This document shows positions 19,244-30,759 of a stretch of 64,000 bases of DNA, in pieces. The notes beneath the pieces are model-generated. The model was not told the origin of the DNA and searched no databases. It saw only the letters and a list, made by a program, of their open reading frames with translations. Numbering within the stretch: the first letter of the stretch is position 1; every line of letters begins with the position of its first letter. Source of the stretch: Podospora comata (Eukaryota; Ascomycota; Sordariomycetes; Sordariales; Podosporaceae); assembly GCA_017354895.1 (NCBI GenBank), contig CP071497.1:1860001-1924000 (forward strand), given 5' to 3'. The translations under genes were made by a program, and so were the position numbers.

Positions 19244-22200
19244 GTTGCTTCTGAATGAGGGTGATGCTCAGTCAGTGGGATGTGGTGCTTTGGGGCGTCT
19301 ATGGTTTTGCGTGCATGGGCTCCGGCAATAGACAAGGGCTGTCAAAAGTAGCATGATTGGCCTAAATCACAAATTATGATTTGATCACGAAGTCTATGGT
19401 TTTTGTTTCTTTACAAAACAGTTCCGTCTTCTGGTGCACAGTGATAGGCCTGGTGAGGTGTCAGTGCGTCCAACTGGGTCAACACCTTCTCGTTTCACTG
19501 GTTGTAATTGACTTTCTGTAGGTTCGCTCGGCTCCTCCCATGCATCCCTGTCCTGGAAGACACAAACATCAGGTAGCATGTCGATGAACCATATTGAAAA
19601 CTCGCTCCTTATTTGGACCATAGCGGAGGATTTGATCCTCTCTGCACCCAATCCCGATCGACATACTCGCTTTTGCTTACATGCTTACAGCCTGTGGAAG
19701 GGGTCATCTTGGTAACTGACTGCAGGAAGATCGACGTCTCCAAGCTGCTGTTCATCTTGATTCTTCTTGGACGCCTACCTTTCCTTAAGTGATTGGACAC
19801 GACGCTTGTCTTAGATCTTTTTGGACTTTAAGTTTTGGGCTAGTTTTGCCATCTTGATTTTGGAGCTGTCTCGACTAAACCCTTACTTTTCTACAGTTTC
19901 CCGTTAAGCACTTACGGCCTGTCTAGCAGCATGCCTCAAGTCGGTCGTTGTTCGCTTCTCTTTCTCCTACTTCCAACTGTCCACCGCCTGTGGAATTCGA
20001 CCATTTCCCCAGACCTGTCGATAGTTCAATCCGATGGGAGATAATGGCTCCCTTTGCCACCCCATGAAGGTTAGGCATCCCCGACCTTCCGCTTCCAAAT
20101 CTATTGTCTTCTCTTTTTGCTCTGAAGCCCATCGCTGCGCCTGAAGCATCCCCTCCAGTCCCTACAGCAGCCTAGGCTTCCCCCACAATCCCGCAAGGTA
20201 TGTTACCTGCTTCCTGGCCAACATGGCCATGTTCTTTCTTGCCCGAACTGAAAGCTTCAACCATTACGTCGATACCTGGTGGGATGACCAACAAGCTCTG
20301 TATCAAGTTCAGTCTGATATGCCCTTTTTCGCTGGCCGCTACCGAGTACGGCTTCGAGTGCTACTGTGGCGATGTGCTGGTGGACTCTTCGTTGATGGGT
20401 GGTGATTCGGACTGCAACAAGCCGCGCCCTGCTGTTGCGACAGGCAATCGCGATTGTGAATGGGCGATGAGTCTCTGGAACGCCGACGATGGCGAAGTTC
20501 CCAAGGTTTTCGGTCATCAAGAGCATTTCGTGCCTCCCACCCTTGCTCCTGGTGAAATTGACGTCCTTGCCTACGTGGATGGCCTGCGACAGACTGTTGT
20601 ATTGGTTGCAACTCCGGTATATGAGTGGCCGGCTGGGAGTCATACACCCTCGTCGTCGTCTTCATATGCTTCAAATATCGACATGGCAGCTCTTGCAGCC
20701 AGCGTCCACGCCATTGTATCAGCTGCCATGAAGCAGGCACAAGGGCTTGTGGTATCGGAAGTTCGGAGAAAAGTCCATGGGGGACTTACAGAAAGGGTCG
20801 CCAAAGCAGCTATTGATAGCACTACCACCACCACATTCAGCACGACAAGGACGCTCACGACTACTGTTACATGCACCAAGTCTACTAGTTCATTAGTGAC
20901 GAGCAATTCACCGACATCGTTGATAACCTCCCATCTGTAGCGTCTCATCAGGCGGAGGTGACAGGAACTATCTCGAATGTTTCACTGACACCACTGATGG
21001 CCCCCATGCCATCCCTGTCTGATCTGGACTCGAATAGCTTTGGGTCAGACCCGACTGTTCCAAGTCCCTCTACGGTTCCTGGGAGCGTCAGCGTTGCGGT
21101 CTCTCAGTTACCCTCGACATCCCCGGATTTGAGCATAGTCTCAAACGAAACGACTGAGTCAACGTTCCCTGATGCTTTCAGTCAGGTCATCGTCATCACA
21201 GTGATGACAACAGCCCTACCAGTTATAGCTAGTATGGCGGCGTCCCAGCAGACTCAACCACCATACCTAGCTTGCCTCTGGCTGTCACACCCTTTCTCGG
21301 CGTCAGTACTTGGGAACAGGCACCGCAGGGGGCACATACATATGTGGCTACTGGTGGACAACGGAGGGAACGGTGGTATTTAGTGGCATGAAGAGGTTAA
21401 CTTTGAACGAAAGATGTTTATGGGAAGGTGATATGACATTTATTACGTTTTATCTTTGTGTTTAGATGAAATTCTATCGCACCAGGGCCGCTGCATAGTT
21501 AGGTGGGGAGGAAGAAGCCAACATCATGAGGGTACACTTTAACTCTTGTGGGCAAATCAGACGGAATATTTTCGGGGCTATTGGGTATGTGTAAAGAGCG
21601 CTGGGCCGGAAGACTTTGGTCTGCTTTTTGTCTTGTTTTCTCTCGTTTAGCATATCATAGACGACGGTCTTTGCTGGGTTGATTTCTTTTAATGGTTCCA
21701 GATTCTGGCTGTTATACATGATGCTAATGGGGATATTACAGTGCAAAGATGATATGTGATTCAGCCTTCTCTTTGCGACTGAAACGGCAACGATGTCCCA
21801 ACACATTGACAGGACGCTTCCATATCGATCGGATGTCTCGGTACCCAGTTAGAACACAAGCTACGGAGGATAGTCATCATGAACATGCCTTTAAAGACAG
21901 CCATAGGCCCCGAAAGAAAGGTAAAGACCTCGAAACACAGTTGAGCTTTGTAAGATAGTTGATAGGATAATACCATGGCCTGTTTTGTATTTTGCAAGGT
22001 ATAGGTCAATGTTTAACATGTGTTTTAAAGACTTGCTGTGTTCGGTTCTTTTGTCCAAAGTATGCCAGGCCAGGGACTTCGTTGCTTGGTTGCAATGCTG
22101 GGTGCTTATTAATCGAGGGCTCCTTCATTACAACACCACAAAATATCCCTCTGTATGAGGTGGAGGTGAATCGACCCCCCTGTGGTCATTGTTACGAGAT

Positions 22201-25200
22201 GCTTTGCTTTAGAGCGCAAGTAGCCGGCCTGGGATACATGGTCGAGGTTTCTCTTTGCTCTCCTCCATCAACCAAAAGTTGCGAGAGAGAAAAAAAAAAG
22301 TCAAAATACGTCTGTCTGGAACGCTCGGTGGGTTGTGTCGTCAAACTCCAACGGAGTTGGTGAGAACAGAGAAAACCTTGCGAGCTCTCAGCGGTTGTTT
22401 GCGCTGAAGGCAGTCCAGAAGGTGCGAGTGGGGTGTTTCGGGGATTGTGCTTTTTTGGATACGGCCCGAAAGAGAGGGCGATGTTATGGAGATATTGGTG
22501 AGGTGAGCAAGGCGAGGAGTGTTCTCAGATGTTTGGCGAGATGACAAGTTTTGCAAATAGTAACTCGGGGGTAGGCTTTTCACATCATCACAAGCGCAGT
22601 CAATTTCAGTCATGTTCCGGTTAGGTACCACCGTGAGTAAATAGAGTTGTTGTTTGTTGAGAGAAACAAACGGCAGAGAGGGTACAACCTCGAGGAGACG
22701 GTCCCGAGATGCGCGTGAGGGCATGAGAGGGATGGACTCGAGAGGCAGTAGCACAAGAGTTGCAGAGTCGCGTGCCGACTGCCGTGTCCCGCGGAGATAG
22801 GATGGTTGAACATGGATTTGACCTCCGTTTAAGAGAGAACATGGCGGAGGGGAAACCCCAGAGAAGGAGGCTGTTGTGTGTTTCTGGGGAGAATGCTGAA
22901 TTTTTTTCTCACTTTTGGGGAGTGGATTTGGAGGAGTTGTGTGATGGAGTGACACGAAGCGAGCTCCTGACTTCGGCAGCATCTCTGCCAAGCTTGGCAT
23001 GAGAGCATAACAACCCGTTACTAGTATACTCCAGGAGCATGCCGGTTGTTGAATATGCACAGACCATCCCCAGTCTGCACGGAGTTGGCCGGCGCAGGGT
23101 TCAGATGGTTCCCCATTTCTACCCCTCACGACAGACAGGTATTTCCCCTCACGAGGTGTAACGGTAATGACGGGGCAGACCCCAATACCCCACTTCCCAA
23201 GGCCAGTTGCAGTGTAAAAAGGAGTTCGGCTGAATTTTCGCAAAGACAACTTCGCATTGAGGCCATCCATGATGTTCAACTTTAAACAAACAAATATCTC
23301 CGCTTCCCCAGATATTAGTGCGATAGATTGGACGAGGGACTCCATTCATGAGAAGATCCAGAATCCAACAAAGCAACAACGGCACTTGCACCAACGCCGC
23401 CGAGCGACGCGTTGCCTGGTTTCGCGGTGGAGAGTGTCTGCTGTCCGGACGGCTGTTTACCCGCACTTGGAATAGTTGAGCCCCTGTTTTGATTAACAAG
23501 CTGGAGCATCATGAAAGACCACAATGGAAGGATGCAAGACCCACTCGGACCCGGAGACGGTGACTGACAAGTGTGGGTTCCTCCAACAAGTGCAGCAAAG
23601 ACTGACATGTGTGGCCAGTGCTTCGAGTGTCTGATTACCATCCACCAACGTTGGTTTTGCAAGATACCTATTCAGATGCTTTATACTTCGTTTGGAGGCT
23701 GTAATGAGCTAGTGTAGAGATGACATGTGAGTCTGCTTTACCGAATGCTTGGAATGGTGGCCGCTGAATTCTTGGAGAGGTCGGACATTTCGAGGGTTGG
23801 AGATTTGCATGATGTCAGAGCCAGTGCAACATGCGGTTATGATCGTCTCGAAGGTTCATCTCAACCCTTCGGAAACAGCAGCAGACTCTTTACCCCATAC
23901 CCGCCGTACCCCAGATGGTGCCATGATAGCTAAAGCTGGGGAAATTTCCATTTTTTCTTTTCAAACCACCGATGCTAAACATTGGGGCCCCGGATTTGCG
24001 GACACTCTCATTGATGTGACTGACCCGCTTGCTTCATCCATGTTTCCGGAAGCCGAGGATGAAGACGAGAGCGAGATCCATTGCTTCTGCTATATGTCGT
24101 CCTGGCTCCCACAGCCTGAAGTTTTCCATGTCTGATGGGAAAAGAATATCTATTTCGACCCCTGATTTTTGACGGGGTTTTCGCCATATGTTTCGCTGAC
24201 ACTTTGGGTTGCACGCCGCGCCTTGTCAAAGACTTCAGCCCTCTCGGGCGACCGGGAGAACGCATGCCCAGGCGGCAGTGACGGTAGTGACGGTAAATGG
24301 CGGCGATCTAGCAGGCGTTGGCAAACAACCAGAGGGACGTTGCGTGGCCATGCGCATGGCTGCAATTGCCCATTTCGTGGTCGTAGCGATGGAAGCGGCC
24401 ATAATATCTTGGCACCAAGCCGTTAGTGGCTTGGGGTCCTCGATGCACCTCTTGGCTCTCAACCTCCAACAACAGCAGGACGCCCCAGACGACCTGAAAA
24501 CACCAGATTTAAGCGTCGAATTGCGCATCCACTGACCCTATTCAAACCACATGGGCCAACCTGGACAAGCACCCCGCCGCTGGATCTGGAACGTCGTTTC
24601 TCCGAACGCACGTCCCACCCACCCATCACGGCACTCTTGACTCCTCAAGGTCTTGATATCTGCGAAACAGGTGCTGGGTAGAACTACGGAGTATCCGTAC
24701 TCTATATGATTCAGGTCAAACACACGGCCACACTCTAGGTGTGCCACCTGAGATGCTGTGCGCACCACACTTTTACGTTACAAGTCTACATATATGCAGG
24801 CATCGTCCCATGGCGCAATCAAAAGACTCCCATGAATCCCATAGCCGTCATCGCAGGCCCTAGCTCAGCAGTCACTGGTCGCGCCAAGAAAGAGACAGTC
24901 TTGGCATGTTCTGAGGCTCATTCATTGACACCCTGTAGCGCCACTGGCTTGTTCTTGGATGCCGAGCTTTTCAGACGTCAGAGGACATCATTGATCCCCA
25001 AATCACCATTGTCTAACCTCTGCGTGGGCGTTTACAAACTATCTGCGATGTCCTTTCCAGAACCTGGTTGTCAAGTTGATATCACGGGGAGCACGTGGCT
25101 CTGTCCCAAACAGAAGAGCTGGTCATGGTATAAGCCAGATGGACGGGCATGTCTTGCGTTGGGTTTCTCGGACGGGGACACCCCGGGTTCTGCGTTTGCG

Positions 25201-25968
25201 GACAAACTTCCAACTCGCTGGATACCGGTGAGAGAAGGCCTGGCTTTATCTGATGTGGATGAGTCCCGTTCCATTTTGGTTACGAGCCCCCTTTATTGCA
25301 GCGCAACCGTCAACCAGGGAGCTCCTGGACGTGAAGCTAGCCCCCTTGGATGGGGACTGGTCCAATCACCATCTTCATCCACACTCGTCCCAGAGATAGG
25401 GCACACCTGCCCTGATGGTGCCTCGGCCGAGCCAATGGGCGTGAGACACTCAAACGGCAGGTCAAGTGTCCCCGTCCACTGCCGTCATACCTAGATCCCA
25501 GTGACAGTGGACAAGTTGTGGAGAATAGTCTGACTACCAACGGCGCTATATTTCTCCCTTCAACCGTAAATAGTAAATCCACCTTTTCACCTGGGCGAGC
25601 TGGGGTACATACGGATTTCGTTGTGTCCGGTATGCCGTGAGGCAGCGCAGATGCCCACTCACCCTCCCTCGCAACTGGTGCGAGTGACCCGCTTCGTGCT
25701 CCTTTGGGAGCTTGGGGCCGCATCTGGTTCGACGATCCCAGATGATCGCTGCCTCCCCCCAGCAACCCCAGATCCTGGACGTGGCTGTTGGGGTACTATC
25801 CCGACACTGCATATATCAAGCCCGCCGTCGCCCTCCCCCATTCTAACCTCTGTCACACCTCCAGTTCACTCTTCTCATCTTCTCTTGAATACCATCAAGC
25901 TACGGCCTCTTTCTTGCATTGTATCAGAGGAGAGTGACAGGACTCAACAACCTACTTTACCACACACA
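19244..25968. other. Gene-poor stretch of about 6.7 kb
   Basis: The only recognisable coding trace is a degenerate WSC-domain frame at 20200-20940 (own entry). Other open frames (22341-23345 minus, 23749-24135 plus, 24739-25494 plus) have no domain, and the last starts only with GTG. No transposon ends, long repeats or RNA genes were seen. The first few hundred bases should be the RPS2 3' region and the last few hundred the promoter of the transporter gene. Confidence 0.45.
20200..21383 (+). pseudogene. Degenerate WSC-domain protein gene, probably decayed
   Basis: The frame from ATG 20200 to the stop at 20940 contains a recognisable WSC-like core: GGMTNKLCIKF, then AATEYGFECYCGD, DCN and CEWAMSLWN. 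WSC domains bind carbohydrate in fungal wall sensors and secreted enzymes. Two of the usual eight cysteines appear to be replaced: Ser at the third and Arg at the seventh. A Ser/Thr-rich stretch follows, as in wall sensors, but stops at 20940, and further Ser/Thr-rich sequence continues in another frame to 21383. No signal peptide precedes the domain. An undetected intron structure could rescue part of it: AAG|GTATGT at the proposed start looks like a donor site. I think decay is more likely. Confidence 0.35.
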
Positions 25969-27166
25969 ATGTCCAACTCCGGGGGTTCTCTTACTGAGAA
26001 GGATATGGGCCATGCGACCGGCGCGGCGCCGAACGCCCATGGGCCTGCCACCGGTCACTACCGGGGCGGATACGATCCCCGGAACCCAATGGCCAACATC
26101 CACGCCGGCGACGAGCCCAGGCTCCCAGCCTTCGGTGGTGAATTCCAGCCCGGTCTCTGGCGGCCTGTGGAGAAGCGCCAGTTCGCCAACCCGGCGCCTC
26201 TGGGTCTGAGTGCTTTCGCTCTCACCACTTTCGTCCTTTCGGCTATCAATCTGGGCGCCCGCGGTGTCAATGTTCCCAACATTGTTGTTCCCCTTGCCTT
26301 TGGCTATGGTGGCTTGGTCCAGCTCCTGGCTGGTATGTGGTAAGTTGACCTCCATTATCAATATCACTTGTCACTGTTTCACACATGCTAATAACATGCT
26401 TTAGGGAGATGGTTGTTGGCAACACCTTTGGTGCTACCGCCTTGTCATCCTATGGTGGTTTCTGGATTGCTTGGGGCCTCTTGCTCACTCCTCACTGGAA
26501 CATCCTTGGCGACGAGGGCCCTTACAAGACTGATGCCATCACCTCCTCTGATCCCATGATGTACGAGTCGGCCATGGGCTTCTTCCTCACAGGCTGGTTC
26601 ATCTTTACGACAATCCTCCTCCTGTGCACACTGCGTTCGACCGTCATGTTCTTCCTCCTTTTCTTCACCCTCGACCTCTGCTTCCTCATGCTTGCCTGCT
26701 CCCACTACTCTCACTCGAACGGGAACACTGAGATGTACCACACCCTCACCAAGGCTGGCGGTGGCTTCGGTATGGTCGCAGCCTTTTTGGCCTGGTACAA
26801 TGCATTTGCCGGTATTGCCGATAGCAGGTATGAACTTTATTCCCGTTGACGTTGTTCTCTTTGTTGTTTTGCCTCCCCCTAACCCCCTTTTGGGAGTTCT
26901 TGACGTACCCGCACCATCAATGACCCCCAACTTGAAGTTGGAGGTTCCCTTGGTTACATCGGCCAAGCAAGCCATGGCACGCCACTTCCGTCAAACCAAG
27001 CCGCTATGAGCCGCACGAGATCTTCTGAGAACAGTAACGCTGACATCACCTTTTCTACAGCAACTCTTTCTTCCTCATTCCTGTCTTCCACTTCCCCTGG
27101 TCTGAGAAGGGTCGCGAGGCCAGACTCGCTCGCGCCGCTACCCGGGAGACTCGGGACTCGGCTTAA
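25969..27166 (+). CDS. Gpr1/Fun34/YaaH family acetate or ammonium transporter
   Basis: Three exons (25969-26339, 26405-26827, 27061-27166) give 299 residues. The family signature [15 protein letters not shown] sits at the first membrane helix, after a ~80-residue polar N-terminus. Six hydrophobic helices follow, with the conserved [20 protein letters not shown] spanning the first exon junction (W codon split TG|G). The C-terminus ends with a short cytoplasmic tail rich in Arg. The family (yeast Ady2/Ato proteins, Aspergillus AcpA) moves acetate, with links to ammonium export. Intron 2 is 233 bp, longer than others in the window. Substrate choice cannot be told from sequence. Confidence 0.9.
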
Positions 27167-28458
27167 GAGAAAAGTCACGACACGCATGTTGGCATCATTT
27201 TTTATGAATGATTTCGGTTTTTGGAATGGATACATTCACGGTTGAACACAGCACCGTGGATGATGGGAAACGTTATATTTATATTTATATTTTTTTTTGG
27301 ATTTTATCCTGAGCAAAGTTTCCTGAACCTGGACATAGTTGGTTTTAACTAACGGCGTTGACGAGAACAATGGATGACGGATGGAGTTTTATTGTCTTTT
27401 TTTTTTGGTTGAATTAAGCAAGCGAACTGCAAAAGGCGCAGCGAGGGCAGCATCAAAAGCTTTGGGATACTGAACGATTACATACCTATATATCACACAG
27501 TACATACCTACCTGACTTACATGCTAATCCAAAAGTTTCATGATTGGCATGTGCAACACTGATGACTTTCACATTCATGTAATCTTGCACAATTATACAT
27601 GCGCACAATCTAAGGGCTGGCGGATTATGCAGGGTTATCACTGCACACAACGGTCAACGGTTTTCAGATGATCCGTGGAAGTGGGCCTGACCTTCAGGTA
27701 AAACTGCCGTTGTCGCGGCCCTTGCGGGCTTTGTAAAAGCTGACAGTTTGCATGTCGCAATTGCTCCAGAGATGGACTTGATGTTTGTTGAGTTGTGGAG
27801 ACAATTTCGGTGGAATCTCAGGCTTCAGGGTTATCTTTTAACCTCTCTTTTTGCACAAGGCACGTGACGCCGAGCTGTCGCTCTCAATCGCTCAGCGAGC
27901 TCACTTTGGCCTCGGAGGTGGTCTGACATTTTGGTCAACTCGCTTTGCTCTTCTCTTTCTTCTCCGGGAGTTCTTGCTTCCTGCCTGGCCTGCGTATCAT
28001 CTTAACTACCTAGCGGCGAACCGTCATTCTGCATGTGCAACAAAAAATGTCGTGCGAGGAGCATTGCGTCTTTGTTGGCTAAATCGGTGATCTGATGCCG
28101 TGTCGCTCGAAGGCGTGGGAAGGACAACCATATGCTGTGAAGCATGAAATCGCAAAGATGCATAGATCTTTTCATGATCACATCTCGGGATGTCGGTAGC
28201 TCTCTTCCATCGCACGGCCCAGAACCGTGACAAGAGACTTTTCCGGAAGACATCGGCGGTCAGACATCAGACAACCTTTCGACACCGATGTAATATCACC
28301 TGATATCTCCCCAAACCTTGGGTGGCCAGCGCCCAACCGGGCGGACACCTTCCACGTCCATCATCTTAGCTAGAGCTGCTTCCTGTGATAAATCCCCATT
28401 GCTGTCGTCGTCTGTTGCCAGCGACTGTCTTTCTCCTGTTCACCTCTACGATTCTGTT
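27167..28458. other. Intergenic region upstream of the fumarate reductase gene
   Basis: About 1.3 kb holding the transporter 3' end and the fumarate reductase promoter. It has an AT-rich block near 27273-27300 with repeated TTTATA steps. The frame of the next gene is open back to 28318, but that position is a TTG. No gene is supported. Confidence 0.4.
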
Positions 28459-30042
28459 ATGACTAGGTACCGCATCTTGTCTATTTTACTCCTCACCATT
28501 CTCATACCAATAACAGCTGTTCTATTCCACAATTACTCCGCATTTAGTCCGGTCTTCCGAGCGCGGTTCTCTCAGATGGCTACAACCAACAAGTCCCCGG
28601 TTATTGTTGTCGGAGCAGGTCTTGCAGGGTTGTCGGCATCGTATTCGGCGATCCAGTCCGGGGCATCAGTTCGTCTTTTGGAGCGAGCACCGAAGCCAGG
28701 TGGTAACAGCATCAAGGCATCGTCAGGGATCAATGGGGCACCTACTCGTTTCCAAAACGTTAAGAAGTATGGTGTCGATACCAGTTTCTGGGACGACACA
28801 ACCCGATCAGCTGGAGTGAGGCTCAACTCTGCCTCGGTTAGCCCAACAGTGAAAAGACGGCGCGAGGAGCTTATCACGGTCTTGACCAACCGCTCGGCCA
28901 GTGCAATCGACTTCCTCACCGACCTGGGCGTTAATCTTAGTGTTGTGGCTCAACTTGGGGGCCATAGCCTTCCACGGACACATCGAGGAGCTGGGAAGAC
29001 ACCCCCCGGTGCCTCAATCGTGACTACTTTGCTCACAAAACTGAAGGAGCAAGGGCCCGACCGCTTCCAGTTGGTCACCGACTCTGAAGTGACCAGATTG
29101 CTGACCGACAGCAATGCCCCGAAAGGAACTGTAAAGGTGACTGGCGTGGAGTACAAAAACAGGCAGGATGGGAGCACACGCCTCCTTCACGGTCCTGTGG
29201 TCTTCACAACCGGCGGCTTCGCAGGTGACACCCATGGTCTGTTGGCCAAATACCGTCCTGATCTCGACGGGTTGCCATCCACCAACGACCCACGGCCAGG
29301 CGCACACACGATTCTCTCTGACGTGGGCGCCAAACTCGTCGACATGGACGCTGTGCAGATCCACCCAACGGGCTTTGTCGATCCAGCCAACCCGGCGAGC
29401 CCCCTCAAGTTCCTTGCTGCCGAGATGCTGCGCGGAGAAGGGGGGATTCTCCTCCACAACGGCAAGAGGGTCATCAACGAGCTGCTGACCCGCGAAAAAG
29501 TCAGCAATGCCCTGATGGCTCTCCCTGCCAAGAATGAGGACTCGCTGAGGCAATGGGACGTCCAGCTGCTTCTTGATCCTGGTGCCACCGAAGCTGCGGC
29601 GGGCCACGTGGGGTTTTATCTATGGAAGGGCCTTTTGCAGAAGAAAAAGATAGCAGAGCTGGATGAGACGACGAGACAGACCCTAAAGGAGTATGCTGCT
29701 GTTGTTCGTGGCGAGAAAGAGGATGAGCTAGGAAGGAAGGCGTTTGGGCACTGGCGGCTGACCGAGGAAGATGTTGATGAGGGCGAGGAGGAGGTTTGCG
29801 TGGGGAGGGTCACGCCCATCACTCATTTTACCATGGGCGGAGCGGTTTTCAACACAAAGGCTCAGATTTTGACGGCGGAGTTGGGAGAGGAGCAGGAAGG
29901 GAAGGAGATTGAGGGATTATGGGGAGCGGGGGAGATCACGGGGGGTTTGCATGGCGATAATAGACTGGGCGGGAGCAGCTTGTTGGAGTGTGTTGTTTTT
30001 GGGAGGGTAGCGGGAGAGGAGGCTGCAAAATACCGGGTGTAG
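28459..30042 (+). CDS. OSM1: Fumarate reductase, Osm1 type (soluble flavoprotein)
   Basis: One exon gives 527 residues from ATG 28459. The N-terminus has a hydrophobic stretch (ILSILLLTILIPITAVLF), then a second in-frame ATG at 28576 just before the FAD-binding strand SPVIVVGAGLAGLSASYSAI. Further marks of the family are PGGNSIKASSGIN, the HPTGF and EMLRGEGG segments near the active site, RVINELLTREKVSNAL, HFTMGG, and the C-terminal GEITGGLHGDNRLGGSSLLE. These belong to FAD-dependent fumarate reductases that reoxidise FADH2 during anoxia or oxidative protein folding. In yeast, Osm1 is sent to the ER or mitochondria through alternative starts, and the two ATGs here would allow the same. No intron is visible. 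Confidence 0.9.
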   Translation: MTRYRILSILLLTILIPITAVLFHNYSAFSPVFRARFSQMATTNKSPVIVVGAGLAGLSASYSAIQSGASVRLLERAPKPGGNSIKASSGINGAPTRFQNVKKYGVDTSFWDDTTRSAGVRLNSASVSPTVKRRREELITVLTNRSASAIDFLTDLGVNLSVVAQLGGHSLPRTHRGAGKTPPGASIVTTLLTKLKEQGPDRFQLVTDSEVTRLLTDSNAPKGTVKVTGVEYKNRQDGSTRLLHGPVVFTTGGFAGDTHGLLAKYRPDLDGLPSTNDPRPGAHTILSDVGAKLVDMDAVQIHPTGFVDPANPASPLKFLAAEMLRGEGGILLHNGKRVINELLTREKVSNALMALPAKNEDSLRQWDVQLLLDPGATEAAAGHVGFYLWKGLLQKKKIAELDETTRQTLKEYAAVVRGEKEDELGRKAFGHWRLTEEDVDEGEEEVCVGRVTPITHFTMGGAVFNTKAQILTAELGEEQEGKEIEGLWGAGEITGGLHGDNRLGGSSLLECVVFGRVAGEEAAKYRV

Positions 30043-30289
30043 GGGGCTGAAGGGGCGTTGAAGGCTATGTCACATCCAGATCCAGGCTAGTACAGCACAA
30101 CGCAAAGGGCTTGTTTTATTTGGTTTGTTGGGGTATTTGGTGACTTCTGGGCTGCAGCTTCGCTTCTGCTGTTGCTATGTTTTTATCTGGCAATGGTTCT
30201 TGAAGGGTCAAATAAAGGAAAGCTTCAGAATTCTTGAGTTCTGTCACCTACAAGGATCCCAAGATCCGGTTTCGAAATAACACTAGTTA

Positions 30290-30361
30290 GCCCGCTTGGC
30301 TCAGTGGTAGAGCGTATCACTAGTAATGATAAGGTCATCAGTTCGATTCTGATAGTGGGCA
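30290..30361 (+). tRNA. tRNA-Thr (anticodon AGT)
   Basis: A 72-nt cloverleaf folds fully: acceptor stem GCCCGCT with AGTGGGC (one G-T pair), D stem GCTC/GAGC, anticodon stem TATCA/TGATA around loop CTAGTAA, and T stem ATCAG/CTGAT around TTCGATT. The anticodon AGT reads threonine ACT-type codons after A34 modification. There is no intron, and CCA is not encoded. A run of four T, suitable as a Pol III terminator, lies at 30382-30385. Confidence 0.95.
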
Positions 30362-30759
30362 ACTTAATATCAATATCATTCTTTTGCTGTAGTTGTTCTC
30401 TATCTTTTTTCACTACACGACAAAAGTTCCAGCTTCGGTTCGATCCCTTCGTTTCCTGCTGATACGTCCCCTAAAAGGGTCAAGCACAGCTTCAAGTCTT
30501 ACTGTGTGTGATCAAAAACCTGGGACATGGCACGTAACAGAGCAGCTACATCACTGATAGCATCGTACAAATAAAGGCTTATTAGTCATTACTAGCTCAA
30601 CAGTCGGTATCTTTCTCCCTTTGCTATTCCCCCGTGACATCGTGGAAGTGGTCCTCCTCCTAGGCACCCGCAACCCATACAAACATAACAACAGTATTCT
30701 GAGTCATCCCTTCAACCAGCCCTCCAACTTTGTTTCTCGTCAAGTCATGATTCTTGGGC
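30362..30759. other. Gap between the tRNA and the qa-y 3' end
   Basis: About 400 bp. It starts with the tRNA trailer and Pol III terminator and should end with the 3' untranslated part of qa-y. Nothing else was seen. Confidence 0.45.

Noticed and set aside
22341-23345. 334-codon open frame, minus strand
   Set aside because: It has an ATG, but the translated sequence shows no domain, helix pattern or secretion signal, and lies in a gene-poor region. Chance is likely at this composition.
24739-25494. 251-codon open frame, plus strand
   Set aside because: It starts with GTG; the first ATG would leave a shorter frame with no recognisable feature.
27273-27300. AT-rich block as a possible origin or transposon end
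   Set aside because: It is a short low-complexity run after the transporter gene; no inverted repeat or target duplication was found.
30421-30460. B-box-like GGTTCGATCCC after the tRNA-Thr gene
   Set aside because: No cloverleaf can be drawn around it; upstream A-box and stems are missing.
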